Origin: Hippasteria phrygiana
Taxonomy: Eukaryota; Echinodermata; Asteroidea; Valvatida; Goniasteridae
Assembly (NCBI GenBank): GCA_037893225.1
Contig: JAZGUH010000371.1
Location: forward strand, 868,001-932,000
DNA: 64,000 nt
Direction: 5' to 3'
The translations under genes and the position numbers were made by a program. The notes under the pieces were generated by a model. The model was not told where the DNA came from. It saw only the letters and a list, made by a program, of their open reading frames with translations, and did not search any database. Shown piece after piece: positions 1-11,717 of this stretch (position 1 is the first letter of the stretch; each line of letters opens with the position of its first letter).

Positions 1-498
1 CATTGCTGAAAAATGCCCAAGTAAACTGCATTTTCTACTAAAAGATATAATTCAAAATTGCAAAAACTACAGTCTTTAGAATTAAAAGAAGACTGTGCAG
101 TGGATGGAATGTCCAATAAAAAAAAATAATACATGTTTATGTACCAGGCATGCAACCTCACAAACAAATGAGGAAATTCCAATCTTTACAAGAGTTTGTG
201 TTTTTAAATTTTCAATAGCATACCATAAGTGTGAAGTGAAAAACGAGGAATCAGCTGATCCGATGAAAAGTTGCATGCCTGTTGTACATGCGTTTCAACA
301 AAACCGGAGTCGTTTTAACATTTCTAAAAATCTGTCTATAATACATGGACTCGTACATGTACACACTGGACTTCAATGACAGCACACTTTTTGTCATTTG
401 TTAAATTGTAAACACATTTCGAGAGTAATATTATAAGTCTTTAAGTGATGGGCAATTCCTTAGAATGAAAACACATCGAAACCCATGTTTAAAACAGG
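1..498. other. No feature recognised
   Basis: AT-rich sequence with only short open frames that lack domain signatures. TACATGTACA-type motifs typical of this whole window occur near 350. I see nothing that supports a gene. Confidence 0.5.
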
Positions 499-647
499 GT
501 ACGAGTTGTCCAAGGTACGAGTTATGCAAACGAGTGTGTCTTATTCTTCCATGGTCTAAGGTACGAGTTGTCCAATGTACGACTACGAGTTGTCCAAACC
601 TAGGTACGAGTTGTCCAAACCTAGGTACGAGTTGTGCGAGTTGTCCT
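499..647. repeat. Clustered GTACGAGTTGTCC repeat
   Basis: The 13-base motif GTACGAGTTGTCC, or a close variant, occurs about six times, twice followed by AAACCTAG. Related GAGTTGTC/GACAACTT motifs form the ends of the inverted-repeat element at 38042-38975 and a short relic near 30110, so this is probably a fragment of the same mobile family. No coding potential is evident. Confidence 0.6.
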
Positions 648-659
648 ATTACCCAGTTC

Positions 660-3600
660 ACAGTACTACTAGGCTGAGAAACTCTGAAACATAAAAAAAC
701 CACATTATAAATGTTTTTATAACACAGCCAAATTTGCATTTCAGAAACATGTATGCCACATGCATGTGAAACGGGACAGGAACGTATTATCGACATGCCT
801 TTCTCTCGCCGCATCGCGCAATAAGCGCCCGTACGTACACAGTGACGTCATTGACATCAGACATTTCCCCGTGTAAGTTTGTAATTTTCGCCAACATTTA
901 GCATCGAAATAAAAATCGCTCGTTGAACCTGCAGACATGGAAATAGTACGGATCGAAAGCATAACTCTTCAAGTGTCCAACAAACGACAAATTTCATCTC
1001 AAAATATCTCGAAACAGTCAGGATCACTAAAAACGTGCAGGTAGTTCAAAAAACTATATTTTTCATACCTCATTTTACAAGCCTAGTAAACAGCCTTCAC
1101 AACGAAAAAAATGTTTAAAAATTGTATTATTCGATGCAGAAAGAAATACATTTTTACTCACAACTCCATATTGGCCGGAAACTGCAGCGAAAATGGGCTT
1201 CCCATCTATTTTCTAGAGGCACTACCGAAAGCTCGCAAAAACCTCGTGAATTCTCGTAGGTCCGAGACCGTCAACTCGCTGCAAATAAAACGTCGCCGGG
1301 CACGTCATTATCGAGTACGCTGCGCGCGCTGACTGAGCATTTCTCAAAGAATGGATGAAATGGATACGCCCACTAATTTGCATAGATTTAAATATAGCTT
1401 AGCGTAAAAAAACACATTTTGATAAGTTTTCAGGGTCAAATTTATGACAATTACACTGGGGGTAACCAAAAGGGTAACAACAGAGGTTTAAGTTTTGAAA
1501 ACAACTTCTTTGCAATACAATCGGAATAATTTGGTCTAATTTTGGTGAAAATTATCATTTTCAAGCTGCCTACCATGGATAGGAAATACACCATTTTTGT
1601 AGACTATAAATAGATCGCCTGTCTAATGTTAGTTGGTGATTTTCACTACAAAGTTAAGGGCAGAGTGCCGGCGCTGCCCGCCATGTTTGGGGTTCATGGC
1701 TCAATACGTCCCCCGCAGTGCAGTACGAAGCGCCCCAGCTGTCAGTTTTTTGGTTTTTTTCCATAGTAAAAAGAAACCGGTTAGTACATGCACATGAATT
1801 CCCGTTTACCCCAACACTAAATATTTAGAAACACTCTGTTCTAATTTACAACTCAAATAGGTTTGCCATTCCTGTGATAAAAATAATAAACAAAAATGCA
1901 TTCCCAAAAATAGTGTACAACTTTGATACATATAAAAAAAAAAAAAAAAACAGGCATTAAAGTGTGTCACCATTTTATTGGTCTAATTACTTTAATACCT
2001 CAAAATTGTTGATTACTACGTTAAAAATGCTGATGATGTACTGAGGTTAAAATAAAATAGAAACACCTTCAGCTTTGGACAGTCATCTTGGTCTAGGCCT
2101 ACAGCCCAATCTTTTGTCAGTCCTCTTATATATTTAAAAAATGATACACCTCTTTCTACCTGCAACTTGATAATTTGAAAATACTGCCCAAAGTTCATTT
2201 TACCTTTGGGGTTGTAGGAAGAGTTGTTTTATAATTTGCTAAATTTGTGGATTTAACAAATAAATAGTATGTTTAAAATATAATCATGGGTCTTTTTATT
2301 ATTTTTCCCATGGGTAGGGAACCAGGTAGGTAATGGTAGTAAAAGAAGTACACAAAAATTGTCATTTGAATAGCTTGTGATTGGGATTAGGACTGAAGGG
2401 TTTGTGATGGACTTGCAGGGACTTGTGAAAGGACTTGCAGGGACTCGAATACAACTGTGGCAAATAGCGAGAATTTAGTTGCCCGGTGGCCCGCTGCATA
2501 ATTTATGTAGAGTTCAACAAATACACTGCTTCCGCAGTGCCCCTCGCAATGTGTAAATTATTCGTTGTACTTCTTGACATTCTTTATACGTCATGCTGGG
2601 CCGCATTGCCGTCAAACAGTCCCGGTATCATCGTGCATCCTCCTCGGAGTTCAACTGAATTTTGTTTACTTTCGCATTTATTTAATAAAAACAATTATAC
2701 GTTCCATATACACAATGGTACAGCGCCCGCTGGCCCAGTTAATTGTAATACATTTGTACGCGCGCGCGCCGAACTTTGTGTGGTGTATGCATTTTGAATG
2801 GGGAATACTCAACAAATTGTGCATGAATGACAAATTCATATGTCGAGTGACGCCTGATGTACTTAGAAACGTTGTCTGTACGCCTACAATAAAGTATTTA
2901 ATGGTACATACATTTTTGCTGCATCAATTTGCTACAGTGCAATATTGAACTTATCTTATTATTGTTTGCAAGCCATTTCTTAAAACAAACATAATAAACA
3001 CTACAAACAAAGGTATGGTTGAAGATTTATGAAGTCACTTATTATAGACTAACGAAAAACCAAAAAAATAAATCAAAACAGATTATTGGTGAAGACTATT
3101 GGTGGAGACTATTGGTGGTGGAGGATACCATAACTTTTTGGCCACTCCTTGTTACTAGGCGGACTTCGCAAGGACGTACGACTAGTCGTTTTCTGCAGCA
3201 GTGTGATACACACACCCACAAAACTGGTAAAATAATACCAGTTTCAGACTTTCAGTCACTTCCGCAGTGTGATCTTATGACATGTTATCGTATGTAAATT
3301 AATATGTGGCACTGCTGTGCATACGGCAAAATGGCGGGACGACGTCGGGGCTTTGAAAATATGCGTCTGAATTTTTCTTCGTACTTGTTTGCTTGTATAA
3401 AAGTCAAAATGAACACAGGGGCTATACGAACAGCAAATTAATTTAACACATTTTCCAGGTAAAATGCTGCTTCTTCCGCGTTCAATGTGAAAATTGTTGC
3501 CAGTGAGGAAATAAATCACAAGGATTAGGCTACCTGGACTCGGCCGGTCGAAATAGGCTATGACTTGACTTGACTTAGAACATTTGTTGTTACATGAAGA

Positions 3601-4130
3601 AACTATTGTGGACAATTAATTATCCGTCCCTTTTATTCAGTAACAGATGGGAAATGAAGTGGGAAATATTGACTTAACGAAGCGACCTTTGGCAAAATAT
3701 TAGGTGTTACAAAACATTTTTTGTTGTAACCGACGATGAGCGGATCCCCTTGCGTTGAATAGGAAGTGGTGGAGGACAGAAAGCCGAACAAAGCCTAACA
3801 GGTCACTTAAAAAATAACCCGACGAGAGCAGAACAGAAAGAGAACAAAAACGAGAAAATCCCATGTAAGCGGGATCCACAAGTGACTTCTGCTGGTGATA
3901 TTTTAATAATTATTTTGATCAAGAAAACAAGGGGTGCTATGACTACCAAATCGGGTTACAACGTACAGGACGATTGTTGCAAACAAATAAGGACAGCGTG
4001 CCAGGATACTAGGTAAGGCTGAAACTCCGTTTCGTTCTTATTAGGTGTGGGGAGTAACGAATTGTTGAGAAAAAAAATACTTTTGGACCGTTGAAAAAAT
4101 TATGAAATTTAAAATCTTTGGCGCAAGAGA
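660..4130. other. Non-coding stretch with repeat relics
   Basis: No open frame here resembles a known protein. The stretch holds an A-run near 1931-1950 and a partial copy (about 2388-2455, motifs GGACTTGCAGGGACTTG) of the small inverted-repeat element found complete at 38988-39223. Two overlapping open frames at 2486-2948 have no recognisable domain, and part of one runs through a CG-alternating tract, so I treat them as chance. Confidence 0.4.
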
Positions 4131-4141
4131 CGTAGACGGGC

Positions 4142-5010
4142 GATACGCGTATCTTCGCGAATGCTACGCGATCGATACGCGTATCTTCGCGAATGCTATA
4201 TCTCGCACATAATCGCGTAACCAAGTAATTGCCGCAACGTGGCTTAGTTATACGCGTACCAGGCATGAGAACACAAAATCGCCCAAAAGTATGAAATTCT
4301 AGCATAGGGGCATTTGTACTCCTACAAATCATAAATATCACACAACTTTGCGCCTGACAAAAACATCGTGTTAATACCTGCATTGAGATCACTTATAGTA
4401 AGTTGTCAAGAACGTCGTATATATACCACATTGAAATCACTTGCTTACAAATCACGGTGTTGCTTACTAAACCCTGCTTCAAAACTATAACTGCGCATGC
4501 GCGTCTTTTTGACTAGCCTTTTCTCAAGACGCAGGTTTGCACAGTGATACTTATACACGTGCGCTTATTGCTGCAATACATCCTTTCAGGCTTTAACAGA
4601 AACTACGTACATGTGCTAAAACAGTTGAATGCCGCTGCATGCATGTTGTATGTACGTTAAATCATTCAATCGAATTTCACATCGATCTCGAAGACCACAA
4701 TTTTTTTCCTCCAGAAGTCGGAATTTTGCAGATTTGCGGAGGATTCTCATGCCTGGCGTATGCGTATAGGTAGGTTTACGCGTAGGTTTACGCGTAGGTT
4801 TACGCGTAGGCTTACGCGTAGGTTTACGCGTAGGCTTACGCGGAGACTTACGCGGAGACTTACGCGGAGGCCTGCCCTAGCAGATTTAACAAGCTTAGCA
4901 TCAATATTGCATTACGCGTAGCTATACATTGCACGCATTGTCTCGTGCACGAGCGGCTATTCTATAGACTATACGCGTAGCGCGCTACGCGTATTTCCTT
5001 ACGCGTAGTG
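4142..5010. mobile_element. ACGCGT-rich inverted-repeat element
   Basis: A 32-bp direct duplication starts at 4142 and 4174 (each with GATACGCGTATCTTCGCG). A 12-bp tandem array (TAGGTTTACGCG and variants, eight copies) spans 4771-4866. Inverted copies of TCTCATGCCTGG plus an adjoining (T)ACGCGTATA-like motif lie at about 4244-4273 and 4745-4767, and further TACGCGTA palindromes follow at 4970-5005. This looks like a non-coding palindromic transposon relic; no target duplication was identified. Confidence 0.45.
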
Positions 5011-5556
5011 TGATCTTAATTTCGATCATAACTGTATGTACATCATGTTAGGCCATGAAAAAAAGTTCATACATGTAGACACATAGTTTGGGATATATTA
5101 AGGTCAATGGCAGAGCTGTCGAAAAACAGTTGCAGGTATAAGAATCGACATACATGTGATGAAGTACATGTATTAAACACATGTGTGAAAGTTTGAGCTT
5201 GAATCCGTCATTCGAGTCATGAGAAATCAGTATATAAAACTGTTCTGTTTTAACAGTGGTGCAACTGTACACATAGGCCTACATGTTTGTATTCATTTTG
5301 TTCTTTACAAAATCAAAATAAGGCACTGCATTTTTCGTTAAATGCATGTTTCTCAAACTAACAGCATTTCTCAGGAGTGGTACATGTACATTGTATCATC
5401 TTTATAGAAACAGTAAACTTTTAGATCAAAACTAATCGTTTGTTTGTTTTAAATTAGCACTTGAGGCTGTACATCTTTCAAAACTTTACAGTGCGAATCA
5501 ACAAAAAATATACACTTTTAAAATTGGCCATAGTTTTATTCAGTAGCAATTAACAT
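5011..5556. other. Non-coding flank of the LTR retrotransposon
   Basis: AT-rich sequence with no recognisable gene. It borders the left LTR; the five bases before it (AACAT) are not repeated after the right LTR, so no target-site duplication survives or the far end has been altered. Confidence 0.5.
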
Positions 5557-6207
5557 TGTAACGGACCGAGCGGTTATGAATGTCACAAACATTGAGGGCT
5601 GCCTGAAGAGCCAGCGGCTACAGATATACTAATTCTAAAAGCCAAGGAGCCACAAAAAATTACCCACACATATGGTAACGCAGGAAAATCCGGAGGGCCC
5701 TCCAGTCACTTGGGAGGCTTTAATAAATGTATTAAATATGTTACAGAGGTACATATAAGTCAATGAAAAAGGTTGTCAAAGGAATTACCAAAATTGAATA
5801 CGATAAATTGAATGGCGGAGACCAAATGTACAGTGGGTGGTGCTAGGGGCTGGTGTGGCCTGCACTACATATGTGCCTAATGATAAAAAGGAAACATTGC
5901 CAGAATTACACGTAAGGGGAACTAACAAAAAAGACACATTCAGAAAGCATACTTAACTGAAATACAACAGAACCTCAACGAAACGGTTGCCTCCGACCCT
6001 CATACGTGGTTGTTAAGAAAATGTACTGGCACTCGCCCCACCAGCACCACACAGTTTTATACCCAGCCTCTGACCACTTGAAATTAAGTAACTAGGCTAA
6101 AGAGGTAGCAACACAATAACTTTAGGCTAAGAGGTAGCAACACAATAACACCCTAATAACCCCTGCCCAAGTGTTAAGAGGATTAAATGGAAATTAGGTT
6201 TGTTACA
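5557..6207 (-). repeat. LTR, 3' copy of the Ty3/gypsy element
   Basis: 651 bp, starting TGTAACGGACC and ending GGTTTGTTACA on the plus strand. It is closely similar to 13879-14622 over its whole length. The next bases on the plus strand (ACTATCCCCTTCC) read as a purine-rich tract on the element's own strand, as expected upstream of a 3' LTR. Confidence 0.9.
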
Positions 6208-6810
6208 ACTATCCCCTTCCTTAGGACGACACGTCTCGTGTCTTCAATAATAAAAAACACATTTAATGTTCCCTTGGCCATAGCAATATTCTGCATCCAG
6301 TAAAAAAAAACACACTACAAGTCTAAAATTGTTTCTGGTTAGAATCAAACTAGTGCATAAAATATTACTACAGCTTCAGCCTACTAATTGTCGGTAGCAT
6401 CATTTCTAACCTTTTATCAACTTTCGCAAAATGTTAACCAAGCAAAAAAAATATTCTAACTTGTTATCAACTTTCGCAAAATTTTAACCAAGCAAAATAT
6501 CATTTCTAAACTTACTAATTTCTAACAAAGTATTAACGGTAAAATGAGATCACACCATCAGCATTTCTATTTTTTTTGGGGGGGGGAATCTTATGGCATA
6601 CCTATTTTCTGTCAATCACACTTTGTTACAGCTTGCATCATCAGAAATGTTGTCCAAAGTCTTTCTGGCTAAGTAACAAAGTCCTGCAGCCATTGTGGAG
6701 GTTGGTTTCAATTCGTGTTCTTCTATAGAGTGAAGTTACTGGTGCTCCAAGGTCTGTCGGTATTGCAAAATAATCTCCATATATAGTAGGATCAGGCACA
6801 TACACAGTGT
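6208..6810 (-). other. Internal 3' non-coding part of the retrotransposon
   Basis: Sequence between the 3' LTR and the inverted LTR fragment. It has no open frame of note. It contains a local duplication of TATCAACTTTCGCAAAAT and a G-run near 6576-6586. It probably represents the untranslated 3' region of the element. Confidence 0.5.
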
Positions 6811-7030
6811 TTTTTTTTGTTAGTTCCCCTTACGTGTAATTCTGGCAATGTTTCCTTTTTATCATTAGGCACATGTAGTGCAGGCCACACCAGCCCCTAG
6901 CACCACCCACTGTACATTTGGTCTCCGCCATTCAATTTATCTTATTTAATTTTGGTAATTCCTTTGACAACCTTTTTCATTGACTTATATGTACCTCTGT
7001 AACATATTTAATACATTTATTAAAGCCTCC
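6811..7030 (+). repeat. Inverted partial LTR copy
   Basis: These 220 bases are the reverse complement of the left LTR from about 5710 to 5935 (shared landmarks GGAGGCTTTAATAAAT, CAGTGGGTGGTGCTAGGG and ACGTAAGGGGAACTAAC). The copy ends abruptly beside the integrase C-terminal coding region at 7036. It makes two arms of a large inverted repeat with a spacer of about 875 bp. Confidence 0.85.
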
Positions 7031-7035
7031 TCTGT

Positions 7036-7512
7036 TCACCACATTGGTATGAAAGCTGTTATCATTAGCAAAGTCCTCTCCAATGTTGGATCAGTGTCAT
7101 CAGGAACTAATTGCTCCCAGGAACAAGGTGAATCTCTATCGGAAGCATCTGCAGCTTGCAATCCGCTAAGACCTCTCCTGATGAGATCTTCAGGTTCACC
7201 ATCTCTCTTGATGCAGGGCTTAAACCGGTCATAGTGATACAACCTGTCGAGGCTTGGAGACGTTGGGTATTTGTACTTATAGTTGGCTTCAGAGTATTTC
7301 CTCAAGATGTCACATGGCCCTTTCCAATGGCTCTGGAGCTTGGGACTTAATCCCACATGTCGTTCCGAGCTATACAGCCATACCTTATCTCCAACTTTGT
7401 ATGGACTGCCATAGAGCTGTGTGTCATAAAGTCGCTTGTGCCGCCTCTGTTCACCAGTTGAGTGTTGACGCGCGGCCTCAAATGCATGTTGAAGCTTCTC
7501 GTGGACTTGCAT
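7036..7512 (-). pseudogene. Integrase C-terminal region, Ty3/gypsy
   Basis: An open frame of about 158 residues, part of the pol polyprotein rather than a separate gene. It shows the features expected after the integrase core: a region rich in R/K (RRHKRLYD), then YKVGDKVWLYSSERHVGLSPK and a GPCDIL segment corresponding to the GPY/F module, followed by the HYDRFKPC end typical of this family. The first methionine is internal; the frame continues the degraded core at 7560-8090. Confidence 0.85.
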
Positions 7513-7559
7513 GCCATACGCTGTGGACTCTGGAATGGTGCATCTGGTTGTCTACCTGC

Positions 7560-8090
7560 AAGGGACATCTAAAGGCAAATTGACCTCACGGCCAAATATA
7601 GGACTATTGGGTATGAACCCAGTAGTCTCTTGCTGTGATGCCCGGTATGCCATAAGAACATAAGGACTTTTTAAAGGTAAATTAGTGTCCCAATCAGTTT
7701 GATCGTTTCTACAATACATACTCAGCATTGTTTCGATCTAGACTGCGATTAAAACGCTCTACTAATCCATCAGATTGTGGGTGATATGCTGTAGTTCTGG
7801 TTTTATCCATATCTAGCAAACTACATACATGTAACCTACGAAATAGCTTGGACTCAGAATTGGAACCCTGATCTCTATGAATTTGGAGGGGTATACACCA
7901 TATCTACATATATATTCAGTGACAAATACCTAGCTGCTACTGTCTCCTGCCTATTGATTGGGGAGTGCGAACGCTTCGGCCCACTTTGTAAAGTAGTCCA
8001 TAATGACCAACATAGGAAGTGGACCAATCACATCCAATGATATGCGCTCGAACGGGGCACTGACTGGAGCTAGATTCAGAGCGGCTCTAT
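7560..8090 (-). pseudogene. Integrase catalytic core, degraded
   Basis: Reading the minus strand in more than one frame gives recognisable parts of a DD-35-E integrase core: PFERISLDVIGPLP with the first aspartate, DQGSNSES with the second, and AYHPQSDGLVERFNRSLDR carrying the glutamate. In-frame stops and frame changes separate them (for example after the KWAEAF stretch and after the NNAEYVL stretch), so no active enzyme can be made from this copy. Confidence 0.8.
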
Positions 8091-9326
8091 ATGCTTTCGC
8101 TTAGGTGACTTCCTCGCTTGACAACGATTGCAACTGCTGACCCATAAAATATTCTACTTACCGTGTTGCGATAGCCCACCCAATACAAATTCTTTTGAAT
8201 TTTCTTGAAAGTACGTACATGTACCTGCCCAAGATGACCGCCTGTGCGACCATCGTGAGCATGCATAAGTACCTCTTTCTGTAAGCTGATGGGGACAACA
8301 ATCTGCCAAACTGACAGAGCCTTCTTGTTAATCATCCGGCGGCAAAGAATGCCATCCTTAAGCTTAAGCTGTTTCCACTGAAACCACAGTGACTTGGTTT
8401 GGCGGGAGTATCCTGCCACATCCTTACCAGGTGGAGTATCTTTACATCCTGTTTCTAGCCAGTCGATGATTGGGGTGAGACTTAGATCTTTACGCTGAGC
8501 TTCCCGGACGGTGTTGTGGTTCCAGCCTATGACTGGAAAAATTCCACAACTTCCAGAAGATATATCTGGTGTTAAGTTAGAATTATCAATTTGTTTAGAC
8601 TTATCATGTGGGTATCTGGAGAGGGCATCCGCATTTTGATGTTTTAGCCCCCGACGGTGTTGGATTGTAAAGTCAAACGTACTTAGAACTTCCAGCCAAC
8701 GTGCCATTTGTCCTTCGGGTTCTTTAAAGTTCATCAACCATTGTAATGAGGCATGATCTGTGCGAACTATAAATTTCCTACCATACAAATAATGGCGGAA
8801 ATGTTTGACATAGGTGACAACTGCAAGTAATTCTTTTCGAGTGACATTATATCGACGTTCGCACTTACTCAATTTTCGGCTAGCATAGCAGATGACATGT
8901 TCTTTACTACCAACCTCTTGGGACAACACAGCACCGATAACTTCCCCACTTGCATCTGTATCAATGATAAATGGTCTACTGAAGTCTGGATAGGATAGCA
9001 CTGGTGAAGTTACAAGTGCCTTTCGCAGCTGACTGAAGGCTTTTTCGCATTCTGCCGACCAGCAAAAACCTACATTTTTCTGTGTCAGACGATGCAGAGG
9101 GGCGGCAATCTGAGCAAAGTTGTGGACAAACCGTCTATATAGTAGGAGCATCAACCCCAAAAGCTCCGCACTTCCTTTAGGCTAGTCGGTGCTGGCCAAT
9201 CTACTACCTGTCGGATTTTATCTGGATCTGTGGAAATACCTTGTAAGGAAACTACATGTACATGTCCAAGATAAAGAACTTGTGTTTGAAAGAAAGAACA
9301 TTTCTTAGCCTTTAACTTTAAAGGAA
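8087..9326 (-). pseudogene. RT thumb, RNase H and integrase zinc region
   Basis: The main open frame (8087-9160, 357 residues) begins inside the RT connection. It continues into an RNase H domain: FIIDTDASGEVIGAVLSQ, YNVTRKELLAVV, FIVRTDHASLQWL and HQNADALSRYP are all diagnostic. An HHCC-type zinc region (HDGRTGGHLGQVH) follows, with its cysteine end corrupted. Upstream to about 9326 the RT thumb (KCSFFQTQVLYLGH, then VVDWPAPTSLKEV) is legible but broken by a stop at about 9158. The homology then stops at the rearrangement breakpoint near 9330. Confidence 0.9.
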
Positions 9327-9340
9327 ACATGATTTAGGAT

Positions 9341-10190
9341 TTATATTGCATTATTCCTGCTTAAAACAATAAAGCATTATCTTGACAATTATATTTTGTG
9401 TCCAGAGACAATTATTTCCCAGATTAAATATGAGAACAAAAACTTGAAAATGTTTGTCCAAGCTACTCCGCCCCCTGAGTGGTGTGTGACGTAGACCGAG
9501 GCACATTACAGATTCTGCTGCGCTGCATTGTGTGTAGACACAGGTGTACGTGTGTGTGCAGAACGGCGCAAATTCTTCGTCCAAAATCTAAGGAAAATAT
9601 AGTGTTTTTCGGCCATGCTGACAAGGTGTGTGGCTGCTGGGTGCAGCAAAACAACGAAGGATGGAGTAAGCCTTCATATATTTCCAACTGATACGAAATA
9701 TCGGAGAATTTGGACGGCGAAACTACTTTGAGCCGTCGTGTTTCGATACTGGTATTTTCAAATCATGGGATGACCATTAAACATATGCCATCCCAACAAA
9801 GTTCCCAGATGTGAGTAAGGTACAGGCGAAAGCAGTTAAATGACCCATTTCCCGAGGAGCCTTCGCTAAAAGGGAGAAAATCAGGGTAAGTTCGATGTTA
9901 GTTGTTGCAACTTACGAAATTGTACGTGTGGACCTAGTGTATACGATGTACATGCGTCATTTACGGGTCCAGACTATCGAGTCGATCCATGAATTTCGGT
10001 GCCTCGGTCTACGTCACGAACAGCGCCCTCAATTTGAGTCTCAACAAATTCCAAAAAGGGGGGTCAGTTTTTGGGCGGCAAATAATCACACTAAAACTTC
10101 ACTTGAACCAGTTTGGCTTTTAATTCACATTTAATACATATAAATACATCTATTTATTTAATAAAATGTGATCCGGCCAGTTTGAGAAGC
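9341..10190. other. Foreign segment inside the retrotransposon
   Basis: This stretch interrupts RT-coding sequence and shows no retroelement homology. It holds a THAP-domain fragment and a 19-bp perfect inverted repeat (GTGACGTAGACCGAGGCAC at 9486-9504 and its complement at 9999-10017). Its ends coincide with the inverted RT core, so insertion and inversion may be one event. Confidence 0.6.
9615..9810 (+). pseudogene. THAP zinc-finger fragment, broken
   Basis: From an ATG at 9615 the frame reads MLTRCVAAGCSKTTKDGVSL then HIFP and an RRIWTAK segment, matching the N-terminal half of a THAP domain (C-X4-C, xHxFP, conserved W). A stop falls at 9729. In another frame, from about 9724, FEPSCF and AIPTKFPD match the C-terminal half, including the AVPTIF-like motif. 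The intervening residues that should carry the second zinc pair (C-X2-H) are missing. A GTGAGT donor-like site follows at 9811. THAP domains occur in host transcription factors and in P-element-type transposases; this copy cannot fold a normal zinc site. Confidence 0.75.
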
Positions 10191-10198
10191 ATGTTTCC

Positions 10199-10636
10199 TT
10201 TAAGAAAAAAGATGGCTCTGTAAGATTCTGCATCGATTATCGTAAATTAAATGACATCACACAAAAGGACGCATATCCTCTTCCAAGAATTTATGATAGC
10301 CTTGATGCTTTGCATGGGTCCCGATGGTTCAGTACATTAGGTCTTGCTAGTGGATACTGGCAGGTTGAGGTGGATCCTGCCGATTGTCCAAAAACTGCTT
10401 TTTCTGCTGGTACCGGGTTATTCGAATTCAATGTTATGCCCTTTGGGCTCTGCAATGCTTCGGCCACCTTCGAGCGGCTCATGGAGCGGGTATTGTCTGG
10501 CCTCCACTGGGAAGTATGTTTGATTTACCTCGACGACAATATAGTATTTGCGACGACCTTTGAGGAGCATCTCGCACGTTTGGATTTAGTTCTTAGGCGA
10601 TTGGAAGTTGCTGGTTTACTACATGTAAGACTATAG
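10199..10636 (+). pseudogene. Reverse transcriptase core, inverted
   Basis: This plus-strand frame encodes the palm and fingers of a Ty3/gypsy RT: KKKDGSVRFCIDYRKLN, LGLASGYWQVEVDP, NVMPFGLCNASATFERLM and YLDDN (10526-10537), with LRRLEVAGLL at the end. Everything else in the element is coded on the minus strand. The segment falls between the minus-strand pre-RT residues ending SPWLSPIV (near 10640) and the thumb at about 9326, so the core has been flipped in place. A stop follows shortly after 10624. Confidence 0.92.
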
Positions 10637-10639
10637 GGG

Positions 10640-11705
10640 ATAGCCAGGGACTATCTGATGGGCTTACCACACCTCGCTTGAGCATGTCTTCAATCTGATT
10701 ATCTACTTCTCGTCGTTGATGGTAGGGAACCTGCCTAACCCCGCTGTCGGATTGGAGGTTGAATATCAGTATTGATGTAATGGTGGACCTGTCGTGTTCG
10801 ACCAAGTTCACCATCCTTGGGGAAGATGGTACTATGGTCTCTGATAAGCCCTATGAGCTGTTCTTTTTGCTCTTCAGTCAGATCAGTTGAGCTACATGTA
10901 CGTTTAATTAAATCAACGATCTCTGGGGAATCTTCAGTTTCTGAAGGAGTGAACCCACAACCTAGAGATCCTGAAATATCTTCAACTGGATGTAGCAATG
11001 CAATGTTGGTATTTCTATAAATGATTATTGGGTCATTCTGAATATTCAAAATTCTGACCGGGACAGACTTACAAGAAGTATCAACAAGTGCCCTCGCTAT
11101 TAGAAAACCTTTTTCTCGTACCATTTTTGTCGTCGGCTCAAGCAAACCCAGGGGTGGCCCTCCTCCCCTATTTGACACTCTACCCAGGAGTATGGACTCT
11201 CGACCTGGTTGAATAGTCAGTCTGATCGACAACCACACGGCAACAAATGGGAGTATCCGTTTCTTTAACACCATGGATAACTGTACCATTGATTGTAAGC
11301 TCACCTCTACCTGGATTGATGATGCTATCATGACGCTGCAGAAAATCCATTCCCAGTATACCTGATGGCTGAATGTCTGCCACAACTACGTCATGACAAT
11401 ACCTCAATCGACCTAGCTGAAGTGGTACTTTGCCATCAACTCTGAGAGGAGCTCCCGTTGCCGTTGTCATAGAAAGGTCACATGAACTTATCTGCTGTCT
11501 AATACTCGCTGGAAATAACTGAAAAACCTGTGAGTTTATAACAGTTTGCGAAGCACCTGTATCAATCAACATTTTTGTATCAATACCAGAAACTGAAACA
11601 AATACAAACAGGCCTGTATGATTAAGAGGATTATGGGTCTGAAAAGTTTGAGTTGGTTGTACGTCGACCCCAGATACAACCGGCCCTAGTTTTCCTGACT
11701 TGGTA
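10640..11705 (-). pseudogene. Aspartic protease and pre-RT segment
   Basis: The frame at 11180-11572 encodes a retropepsin: MLIDTGASQTVINS contains the catalytic DTG, and SGILGMDFLQRHD is the ILGMD motif near the C-terminus. A second frame (10735-11385) carries the linker into RT (FPKDGELGRTRQVHHYINT), and a third (to about 10640) carries EDMLKRGVVSPSDSPWLSP, the conserved entry to RT. Three frames are needed, so frameshifts have accumulated. Only about 130 residues surround the DTG, normal for this family. Confidence 0.88.
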
Positions 11706-11717
11706 CCTTAAAGTCGC

